Of a stretch of DNA of 64,000 nucleotides, positions 24,801 to 36,845 are shown in pieces (positions within the stretch are counted from its first letter, which is position 1; the number at the start of each line of letters is the position of its first letter). The DNA is taken from assembly GCA_026225945.1 (NCBI GenBank), contig JAMJFZ010004031.1:7700001-7764000 (forward strand), in the 5' to 3' direction. The notes below the pieces were generated by a model. The model did no database searches. It saw only the letters and a program-made list of their open reading frames with translations, and was not told the origin of the DNA. Origin of the DNA: Cricetomys ansorgei. Lineage: Eukaryota; Chordata; Mammalia; Rodentia; Nesomyidae. A program made the translations under genes and the position numbers.

Positions 24801-27800
24801 AAAAAAAGTCCTGATAGGACATTGAGACAAGGAACCTCAAAAGATGCCATTGAGTTTATTTTCTGTCAGCATCTACTGCTGGGCATGCACCTTTAAGAGT
24901 AGTTTGTTTCTCCAGTGAGACTCCCTTAGAGAATGCTACATTTTCGTTTGCAAGTGTTTATCATTTGAAGATAGCTTCTGGCCTAGGGGTGGGGCATGTG
25001 TCCACTTCTTTTTTTCAGCTCTGGGACCCATCTGGTGCAGACTGGTGCAGGCCCTGTGCATGTCTCCTCAGTCTCTGTGAGTCCACTTCTGCATGGAGCC
25101 TGTTGATTTAGAGGCCCTTGTTTCCTTGGTGTCCTCAATCTCCTCTGGCTCTTAACTGTATCCTTCTCTTCCATGGGGTTCCCTGATCCCCGAGGGGAGA
25201 GATTTGATGGAGGGATCCTGTTGAGTGTTTTGAGTCTCTCACTCTTTGCATATTGTCTGTCTGTGGGTTTTTGTATTTGTGCCCATCTACTACAGGATGA
25301 GGCTTCTTTGATGATGGCTGAGCAAGGTACTATGAGGATATCTATGAGGATAGCAGAATGTCATCAGGAGTCATTTTATTGTTACGTTCTTTTAATATTA
25401 CTTGATTTTCCCCCAGGGCTATCTAGTCTCAGGTTCTTGATCACCTAAGCAGTATTAGGTATGGGTTTCATCTCGTGGAGTGGACCTAGAGTCAAATTGA
25501 TTGGTTTCTCCCACAGCTTTGGCCCACCACTGCACTACCATATCTTGTGGGCAAGACACCATTGTAGTCAAAGGGTTTGTAAGCTGGGTTGGTGTTTCCA
25601 TGTCTCTGTTGGTAGCATACAGACTACCTTCCTGTACCAAAGAAGATAGCATGTAGGGGTGAAGGCTCTATGTAGGCACCACCTGGACTTCTTCACATTC
25701 AATGAACTGTGTAGATGTTATCTTTAGCAGTAGGGCCTTGCCGTCAGTTTGTGGAGAGCAAAATCTATAGTGTTGACAACAGCCTGGGTAGTTTGGGGGT
25801 TCCCATAGGACTCCTTTTCCAACAACTTAACTTAAATGTAACCCATTTCTGGAGCTAGAATCTTTATTTGGTGACAAGAGATGTCCATTTGGGGCTCTGT
25901 TTTCCACATTATTTGGCAATTTCATTTAGATCAGCTTCATGTATTTATGTGTTTAAGGGAAGTGTCCACTTTATTCAGTTTCCATACTACCCCCCAAATG
26001 GCCTCTTATTTTATCTGTCTCTCCTTATATTCCCCTCCCTCATTTGCCCCTCTTTTACCCCCTCCTCGCCACTTTATCCTCCAGTTCCAGGTTGTCCTCC
26101 CATCCATCTATAACTGTCTATTCTATTTCCTTTTCCTAGGGAGATCTGTCTGTCCCCGCCTAGTCCCTTTCTCTATACCTAATCTTTGTGGTTTTACAGA
26201 TAATAGCTTGATTATCATTGACTTAACAGCTAATATCCACATATAGGAGAACACATACTATATTTGTCTTTCTTGAATTACCTCACTCAGGATGATTTTT
26301 TTGTCTAGTTTTCATCCATTTACCTAGTAATTTCATGATTTCATTTTTTTTAAACAGCTGAGTAATATTCCATATTGTAAATCTGTTGAGGGATATCTAG
26401 GTTGTTTGCAATTTCTTGGTATTATGAATAGAGCAGCAAGGAACACGGTTGAGCAAGTATCTGTGGTAGGATGATGTGTCCTTTGGATATATGTGCAAGA
26501 GTGGTATAGCTGGATCGTGAGGTAGATCCATTCCATCTTCCTGAGGAACCGCGCCCTAATGTACAAGTTTGCAGCCTCACCAGCAGTGGATGAGTGTTCC
26601 CCTTACTCCACATTCTTGCCAGCATGAGCTTTTTTTTTTTTTTTTTCTCGTTGTTTGACAAAGCTGAGACCTATAATTCAATTAGGACAGCAGTTCTCAA
26701 CCTGTTGATCACATTTGGAGGTCAAAATGACCCTTTCACAGGGGTCACCTAAGACCCCTCTGTATATCAGATATTTACATTATGATTCGTAACAACAAAA
26801 TTACAGTTAAGAAGTAGCAATGGAAATAATTTTATGGTTGGAGTCATAACAACAGGAACTTTATTAAAGGGTAACAGCATTATGAATGTTGAGAACCACT
26901 GAATTAGGATATCATCTAGTATAGATACGCGAGGAGGGCATGCACTAAAATTAATGATAATGTAAGTGAAAAACGAAGAGAGTAGATAGAGAAAACCCAA
27001 GAGTAGATTGACATGGTTTGATGGCGATTGCATTTGGAAAGGAGGTGGTGGGAGAAGGTGTCAGTAAATCATCTAGATATCTACCAAGATTCTTGAGAGG
27101 CGTTACAAAAGTAATGACTGTAGCTTCTGAGACATCATAGCCTTTTCATGTGAGAATTTGCAAGCAACTGTGTGCTTGCATAGTCTTTCCAGTATTGTTA
27201 AGGAAATACTTCCATTAATAATTCATAGCACTCAAGTCACTATTGGAAATGCCTAGGTCAGTTTGAAAAATAAAGTGAAGTTATAGTTATTTTCATTATA
27301 AAATATTCATCTTAAGAATTATTAATTGAAAGCTGTAGCTGCAGATTTTAATTTTTACATGAAGTTGGAGTTTTCACTAAAGAAACTCAGAAATAACTTG
27401 AGAAACATTTAATGTATAAACTCTTATCTATGTTTTATTATTATATTGTTTAATTTGTGTGAGTGATTTGCTGGCATGTATGTCTGTGCACCGTGTGTGC
27501 GCCTGGTGCTGGAAGAGGCCACGCATCAGATCTCCTGAAACTGGAGTTGCAGATCATTGAGTGGCATTATGGGTGCTGGGAATCAAACCCAGGTCCTGTG
27601 GGCCGGGGGGTGGGGTGGGGTGGGGTGGAGAGCAGTTCTCTTTAACTGCTGAACCAACTCTCCTATCCTGTAATATCTGGATTTTTTAAAAAAATTAGGG
27701 ACTGGAGAGATGGTACAGTGGTTAAAAGCACCTATTCTTACAGAGGACCCAGGTTTTGTTCCCAGTTCCGTATGGAGGCACACCACCATTTGTAACTCCA

Positions 27801-30800
27801 GTTCCAGGGGTGTGATGAGGACAGCAGGTATGCATGTGGTGGACACGCGTACATGAAGCCATTTTCATATAAGTGATTTTAAAATATTTTATATATGAGT
27901 TTTTTTTTTTCATTTATGTAAGTATGCTGCGTACCTTCCTGGTGCCTGTGGAGGACCCAAAGGGTGCTGGATCCCCTAGAACTGAGGTTACAGGCAGTTG
28001 TAACCACTGTGTGGTGCTAGGAACTGAACCTAAGTCCTCTGCAAGAGCAGCACATGCTCTTAACTGCTAAGCCATCTTTCCATTCCCTGTAAAGAGTAAT
28101 CACTATAGAAACTCGACTGCTTGAAAGTGCCTCCATTATTATTTTTTAATTTTCATTTTCCCAGTGTTAGAGGTTGGACTCAGGGCTTTGCACACTCTTG
28201 GCAGTTGTTCCATTCCTTCCTATAGCCCAACCCTTGATGTTTTGACTCTCGATCTCTCCCTGTAGCCCAGGCTGACGCTGAGTGAGTCCCAGCCTTTGCC
28301 TTTTCACCACTGGGATTACGTGGAGATTACTATACCTGACTAGATTGCTTACTTTTTGGTTATTGTAATTTATGAAACCTTTTTTTTACTAATGCTAATA
28401 CTAGTAACTATTGCTTATTTGAATTGTGCTCTAAGCTCTTTGTGCTAATTTTATCATTTAATCTTTACAATAACCACAACCATTAACTATTTTCATTATG
28501 AGAAAGCGAAATTGAGAGATGTCATTGATTTAAAAGACTGTGTGCATATGAAGTAAACAATGGGGCTAAAATTAGGAAGTTTGAGTATTGAGTATCTTGT
28601 CATAACATAATGTTTTAAAATTTTGAACTTTATTTTCTTCCTTTTGTTTATTCTAACATAGTAGTTTGATTCTGTTGCCTTAATTTTTAATTTAAAACCA
28701 GTATAGATAGGCATATTATACTTGGTGACTGAATTTTGTTGACTGATTATTAATGAAAATATTAAGTCATCCTTCTGTCAAGAATTTAAGGCTGGGGATG
28801 TAGCTGGTAGAGTGCCTGTCTGACATAAGTGAAGTCCTGGTCCTGATGCTACATGCCTCTAATTTCATTACTTGGGAGGTGGAGGCAGGAGAATCCAAAG
28901 TTTCAGTTCATTCCAGGTCATCTCAGTTATGTGTAGGGAGTTTGAGGCCAGCCTGTGATATATGTATCCTTTCTAAATAAGCACAGACATAAAAAAAATC
29001 TCATGTCAAATCCAAATCCAAAGTGTCTCATGCACTTCTACTGTTTAGGCCAATCAATGTATGATCTCTTTAGTTTCAGCCTAGTCATGTAGGCTTGGGA
29101 CAGTTTAGTATGATATGTAGAATAAAAAGTTATAAAGAGTTTCTTTATTTGATATCTAACACAAAAGTGTAAAGGAAATGTTAGAAGTTTATTTATGTCA
29201 TTTAGTATGGATCATGAAATATTCTGTATAGCCAGTTAGTAAATGGCTTTGCGAACCATATGGTCCTTTTTGCAAATTCAAAACTGTTTGAAAGCAGCTG
29301 TAGACAACATGTAAACAAGAGAGAGGAGACTATCACCAATAAAACTACAAAACCAGGCAACAGGTTAAATTTGGCACATTTGACCAATCTCTGCTACAGA
29401 GAATTTTGTAATTTCTAAAACTGAAAACTCAGGTTCATGTATGACAAAACATATATACAAAATGGAAGTTTTCTTTCTTTGGATGTATTGGCACAAATAA
29501 ATGAGCCAAAAAGGTAACCACAGTATGAAGAAATAGGTACTTAAATAGTGAACTCTACTTTTAAAATAGCATTTTATGACTACTTAAATTATTTTATTAT
29601 TCTAGAATATACATGTATATATTCCCTTAATAAAATTACTATTTTTAGTCTTGAAAAGCAAATCTAGTGTTTGAAGTTTTCACTAATTCTGATGTTTCCT
29701 TTCCATACCATACTTAGGAAGGCTTAGTATAAAAAGATGTGACACATAACTGGGTGGTGGTTTTATTATATTGAATTTATTTTTTAAAAGTCAATAGATA
29801 GACTAATTACGTTCTGTTGTATAAACATGTACAGTTGAATTATGGATTCATAAAAAGTTCTCTATTTTTGGTATTTTAATAGAATCCATGTTATAAGTGG
29901 TTAGATACAGTGCCTTTTGGTACCACAAAATTTTAGCAAATTTCATTGAGGGTTGTGGATAATATGGTAAATTGTATGTTAAGTCTAGAATATACTTATT
30001 ATTCTCAGAGATTCGTCAGCGAACTGCAGCTCAAAGAAACCTTTCCCCAGCACCAGCAAGCTCTAATCAGGGGCATCCTCCACAAGTTCCAGTCTCTCCT
30101 GGGTCATCAAAGGATGCTTCAGCTCCTGGTGGACCGCCAGAAAGGACTGTTGCTCCAGCCTTACCCAGGCGCCTCGGATCCCCTGCTACTTCAGTGCCTG
30201 GAATGGGTAAACAGAGCACTTAATGTTATTTACAGTTTATATTGTTTTCTCTGGTTACCAATAAAATGGGCCATTTTCAGACAGTATGGAAATGGCATTT
30301 CATTTGGAAATAGCAGAGCAGTTATCTGATTAAGCAGGAGTTCCATATTCAATTAGCTATAACTCTTTACAGCTGGCACCTTGTGATACCGAAACCTATT
30401 TCTTGAGCTCATTTAACTGTTATGGCTTCTTTATTTAAATGGCAATAAAACTTTGTAGCATTCTGTAGTCTATAGTGTAGCATTATCTTTTTATATTCAA
30501 TTCTTAGAATGGCTCCAGATTTATATATGGTAGGGATAGAGGAGAACACTTTAGAAAGTACTCATATTCTTTGCTAATTCCTCATATAGACACTAAAACA
30601 TGACAATTACTATATTTCAGGAAAAATATTCACGCATTGTGGTGCCTGATATTGCTTTTGTAAATATAAGCTAGTAGATTTTCACCCCTCTCTAAGTTAT
30701 GGAGTATTTTCTGATAGGTTCCTTTTAAATTCTATTTAGAGAGTCATAGATCTGTAGATTTTATTGAAGGGTATAACCTACGGCCAACTATTTTGTGTTT

Positions 30801-31992
30801 TTTTGAAGTGAGATTGGAGCATGGAAGTCCACTGACTGTATTATTTCATGTAGATTTCCGTGTCAGATTATTAAATGAAGTAAACTATATTTATTTATGG
30901 TATTTAATTCTAATTCAGATACTTTAGTATATCATGACTAATTTTACTATACAGAGTCTATAATGATTTTGAGTCTAGATGCTACTTTATATCAGGTTGA
31001 TAATTAAAGCATTTATGTAACTAAAAATGTTACTTATGGTAGATTCTTGGCTTGTATTTCTTTAAAAATGTAACTAAGATTTTAGAAGACTAGGAATATG
31101 TTGATTTACAAATTAAAAAAAATGGTATGCATAAAAATCTTACAGCATTTAAAATAATTTCCTAATACCTTAAAATTTTATGTGTGATGGTAAAAGTAGT
31201 CATATATTTTATGAAATTGAGAAAGTTAAGCGGATTGGAGATAATTTATTTTTGAGTTGTTAATCTAGGTGATTTGAGATGCCTATAATTTATATATTCA
31301 AGTTTTGGTTGTCTACTGTAAGAACTTTGGGTTAGAGTCTTTGATTAACATGCAGATTAGCTACTTAGAGAGTTGTAAGGACTATATTGTATAGCAGGAT
31401 TGTATGGGCAACTGTAGTTTAAATTTCATGTGCATGCAAATAAAGCATGTTTTGTCCAAGTTTCTAATTAGTTTCTGTGGAAATGCTGTTTAAATTGTAC
31501 ACTGCCAAAAATGTACATGAGTTAATTTATTATAGAGAAAGTTAATTCATTTTTCTATCTTAACGTATTTGTGAAGGAATCAATTTAATGTATATTACCA
31601 CAGTGCTCCCATATGTTTGAAAATTAATAAACAGCAGTACTTGGTAATTTGCCAAAATGTGTAAAATTGCCCAGTATTCCTACAATGATTGCCTTTGATG
31701 TTTATTATTTACTGTTGCCTATGACAGCATGAGTATTAAGATGTATTATTTTGAAAATTGCCAAATTATTTAAAAGTTACCAAGTTGCAGGAAACTTAAG
31801 ATATTTTAATGACATCTTTTGTTTTATGTATCCAGATTGTTTTGTGGACATGTACACTTTAAATATATAAAAGTAAGGTACTAGCAAGTTAAGTTGATGC
31901 AAATGTTTTCAAAATCTAATTAGGAAACTGGGAATGTAGCTCAGTGGAAGAATGTTTGCCTAGTACTGTGTTAGCCACATATACACACATAT

Positions 31993-32031
<39 letters not shown>

Positions 32032-35000
32032 TTATTATTTAGTTAAATATTTTTTAAGTTCTGTTTTGATTTTTGTTTTGTATACTGAGTTACTTAGATA
32101 TATGTTATTTAGTGTTAAATGTTGGGTGAGTTTTAAGATGTTTTCTATTGCTGACTCTAATTCTTTTGTAGTCAGAAAATGTACTGTGTGCTTTTTGGAT
32201 CTGATTAAATGTATTGGGGCTTGTTTTATGACCCATTATGTCATGTCTTAGTGACTGCTTTCTGTCTGCTTGACAAAAACCTGTATTTGTTTCTGTTGGG
32301 TGGAGCAGGTATAAAAAGCCCATTAGCTAAAGCTGGCAGGAGTGAGTGTTCAGGTTCTCTCTGTTGTTTCTGACTTTATGCAGATTTAATTTTTTATCAG
32401 TTATTGGTAGAAAAATGTTAAAACCTTCAACTATAATTTTATATTTGTCTTTTTTTGAATTTCTATTAATTTTTTATGTGTTTTAAGCTGTGTTATGATG
32501 CACTTAAATGTTTGGTATGGTTGTTCTTTAAGGAAAAACTGTTAAATGTAATCGTTTATGGGTATGTGTGCATGGGTGTGTGCATGTGTATGGATGTCAG
32601 AGGACAATTTGTGGGATTAGGTTCTATCAGGTGGGTTCCGGAGATGGAGTTCAGGTTGTCAGGGTTGGTGGTAAGCACCTTTACCCACTGAGCCATCTTA
32701 TTGGCCCCTTGTTTTTGATAAGTTGATGCCTTTGTCATTGGGAACTTCATAGTCATTCAAGGTATCTTACGTGTAGTGTTAACATATTTGTATTTTTTCT
32801 ATCATTTTACTTAAAATGTATTTGTTATCCCGGTTTTATTAAAAAATATAAATAGCATATATTGAAGAGTTTTTTTTTATCCGGTTTGACAGTCTGGTTT
32901 CATCATGGGGGTGTTCAGAGCACATAAATTTGATGCAATGATTGTTTGTGTTTGAGTTTAAATGTTTAAACTCATTTGTCCCGTGCTGTGCTACCCTTTT
33001 CCTCACTTTCTGTCTCCTTTTGAACTGAAATTTTTCATGGCTACTTTTAATCTTTTTTTACTGCCATATTGTTTGTGACTCTTTTTTTGCCATGCAATTT
33101 CAGTGGTTGTGTTGAGAATTGGTAAATATCTGATTACGTTGTTCAAATGGTATGGTACCATCTCATGTACCATTTTAAAGATCTGACAAAAATATACTTA
33201 CTTTTTTCCTCTTTTTGACCTTTGTGTTATTTAATATTTATTTTAGTTCTTTTTAAAGGTTTATTGGAAATTGTTGAGGATATTACATATTTCTCACTTC
33301 CTGCAGTGAGATAGCCTGCTACTTTTCATTTCTTTGTGCTTTTATTTTTTACTTCTACACAGATTCTAAATCTCACAATTATTTTCTCTTTAATCAATTA
33401 TGCAGTCTCACTATGTAGCCTTGGCTGGCTTGGAACTTGCTATGTATCCCAGAATTCTATATGCTTCTGCCTCCCAAGTGCTGGGATCAAAGGTGTTTAC
33501 CACCAAGCCTATTCTTGTATAAGGCCTGTGAGCCTAGTTCCCAGGGTGGACAGACGAGGGCGTCAGATATTGTGGGACTGAAGTTACAGATGGGTGTGAG
33601 CCTCCATGGTGGGCGCTAGCACACAAATCTAGCGCCTCTGTAAGAGCAGCCAGCGTTTTAGCAGTTGAGCCACCGTGCAGCGTGATCTTTTCCTTTTCCT
33701 TTCCTTTCTTTTTTTTTTTGATTGTCACTTCCTAAGTGACTTGGCCCAAGGACTTTTAAATATTATTCTTGTAATGCAGTTTGGCCAATGATGAATTCTT
33801 TGTTTTAAACTTCTTGGAAAAGACCTTATTTTGCATTCCTTCATTTTAAAAAGATGTTTGTGCTGTATACAGAGTCCAGTCTGACAGTTTTCATTTTCAG
33901 AAAGTATGCTGCTGTTCTTACTTCCTTTCTCTATAATGTACCCCTTCTGGCCTAGTTTTAAGCAGTTTTTTTTTTTTTTTATCATTTTGAGTGTGTACAA
34001 AATTATGCTTCTCATGTTTGGGATTTATTAAGATTCTTTGATCTGTAGCTTTAAAACTTTCGAATTTAGAAAAAAATTAGCATTATTTCTTCAATTATGT
34101 ATAGTTTTTCTTTTCCTTAAAGAACTGTTCATTGACTGTTTGAAATTGTTCTACAACTTACTGGACAACACCCCTCCCCCCCCCCAATTTTTGGTCTTTT
34201 TCTATTTTACTTTGTATGATTTCTATTGTATGTCTTCAAGTACACTATTTTTTTAAATAATGTTTAAATATCTGTTTATCTCATCTGTGGATTTTTTTTT
34301 TATCCTATACATTGTAGACTTAATTTGTGGAGTTCAGATTTGGTACTTTGGCTTTTTCTCATGTAAACACATACATACAAAATTAGCATACGTAGTTTTT
34401 CCCCTAGATCAGTGATTCTCAACTGGTGAATCACAAACTCTTTGGTGGTCAAACAACATAGGTCACCTAAAACCATCTGTATTTCAGATATTTATATTAG
34501 CATTCATAACAGTAGCAAAATTACAGTTAGGCAGTAGCAAGGAGAATATGGTTGGAGGTCACCACAACATGAGGAACTGTATTAAAGAGTCACAGCATTA
34601 GGAAGGTTGAGAACTACTGGTCTAGATTCTCAAACATTTTGAAAATGGATATAATAGGTGCATTAATATTTTTACCTACCAATTCAGTCATATCTAAAAC
34701 AATTTTTATTTTTCTCATATATTGTATTTTTGTTTGCATGCTAGTATTTTTTTAATTTGACATTGTAAATTTTACCTTACTCAGCATGTTTCCTCCTCCT
34801 CCGTTTCCTCCTCCTCCTCTTCTCCTCAAGCATTTATTTTTGAGGTTTTATACCCTAGCTCTTGGAAACAGGCAGTCATTCTGACTATGTATGTGAATGC
34901 CATTTTCCTTTAATTTTTATGGAGGAGATTTTTCTATTCTCAGATGCATGGGTTGATTGATCAGTAATCTGTGGAGGGTTTGAGAGGTCGTCTGTTTTCT

Positions 35001-36792
35001 TCATGCCATCTCTCTTCTTTAGGACTGTCATGTGAATTTGAGCTGCATTGGTTTTCCCAGAGTTATAGTTCTGTCTTCTCAACTCTGGAAGGCAACTGTA
35101 GTTCCTCTGGATTTAGCCACTTACCTCTGCTTAGCAACTGTCTGTAAGCCAAAGGCTGGAACATTTGCAGAGCTTGTTTTGGTTTTTAGTTTCTAAGGGA
35201 AATTTAACCTATATTGCTTGATATACTTGTTGTTAGTCCTTAATATACTTCATATAATTCTCATAATCTTTTAGAAAGGTAAACCTGCCTGATCTGTTAC
35301 TCTTGAGTCCAAAGTGGAAGTCTCTACCATAGGCTTTTAGTAGTAGGGTATTTTAAAAATTAGTTTGTATACAATCCAATGTAGTTTTATATTCTAGTAA
35401 GTTATATTGGTAGTTCTGATATAGTACATATATAATACATTTTTATAGTATGGTATTTTTAATGAACATTTAATGCTGCACAGAGATTTATAAGAGTTGG
35501 TATTTTGTTGCTTTGTTAAAATTCTTTAAATGTTCTAACACATCTAGATTGCTTTTTGTCTATTGAATCTTCTGTATCTTTAAAATACAAATCTCATGTG
35601 TTTTTATTTGCTAGGTCTTCATCCTCCAGGTCCACCCTTAGCAAGACCCATTCTTCCCCGAGAACGAGGTGCTCTGGATAGAATTGTTGAGTATTTAGTT
35701 GGTGATGGTCCACAGAACAGGTAATGTTTGCTAGGCTAGTAGATAAAGAACATGAGAAGACATTAGTGGTTAGTGTGTGTGTATCTATGAGATATTTTAT
35801 GGCTTGAATTTTGTACTTTTTAGTTCTGCTATCATATTACACAAATCAAATAATTTTGTTGAAACTATTTAACTTGAAGAGAGCAAAAATAGCAAAAACC
35901 TGGAAGGTTAATGAGAATGGGCTTTTATGTGTATCGCTGTTGGTGGTGGTGATGAAAATACAATAGTAATGAAAACAGTTTGCATCATTAGCCCTTGCTA
36001 TATTTCAAATGTTTCTCAGATTATTATATTACTTAGTTCTTACCATGACTCTAGGAAGGTAGTTATGAGTGTGCAGAACATTTGTTACTGTGTAGGCTTT
36101 CAGAAAAACTCTTGGGATAGTAGAGAACATGTTTGACAGCTTTACTAGTTGGTATCAGCTTATAAAGGGACCATAGTTTAATGTTAATGTAAGTTGTATG
36201 TTATTCAAAACAGAGTAATTTGATTAAACCAAGAATATGTCAAGTTCTGATTGGAAAAGAGAAAATGAGAATGATGGTTAAGTGTGATTGATAAGTAAGA
36301 AAGGCACAGGAACCATGTCATATAAAAGTTTACTACCCTAATTACATGGGCTTAAATGTATTTATTTTCTACAAGAGTCTCAGATTCTTTTTTTGTTTTG
36401 TAATACTCATTGTGAATATTAAGTTCCATCGTTTCCTATCTTATCTAATCACAAATTTGGAACTTAAGTTTTCTGTCGCTAAACTTAAACAAAAATGCTT
36501 TTTATCTATTTTTAAAATTGTGTGTCTGAATGCGTGTCTGTCTGTTTATATGAATATAGGTCACACAGAAGCCAGAGGCATGAATCCCTTGAGCTAGAGT
36601 TACAGATTGTTGTGAGCTGCTTGATGTGGGTTCTGGGAACCAAACTTGGATCCTCTGGAAGAGCAGTGTATACTGTGATCTTAACTGCTGAGCCATTTCT
36701 CTAGCCCCTGGTTACTAACTTGTGTTAACTTAGGATATATTCAGCTGTTCCTTAGTTTATTTTTAATACATTGTATAAACTATACATAGATG

Positions 36793-36845
<53 letters not shown>

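Larger units (their letters stand above)
32040..34380 (-). mobile_element. Diverged antisense ancient L1/HAL1-like region
   Basis: Antisense L1 ORF2-like words, e.g. 'aaaccttcaactataattt' at about 32420 and 'gggatttattaagattctt' at about 34020, lie in the order expected of an old L1. SINEs at 32558-32706, 33400-33512 and 33530-33690 interrupt it. Divergence is high and the ends are uncertain. Confidence 0.5.

Noticed and set aside
25881..26246. A 121-codon open frame
   Set aside because: It lies in the antisense pyrimidine-rich part of an L1.
29946..30329. A 127-codon open frame as a separate protein
   Set aside because: It overlaps the LNPK linker exon in the wrong frame and spans both splice sites.
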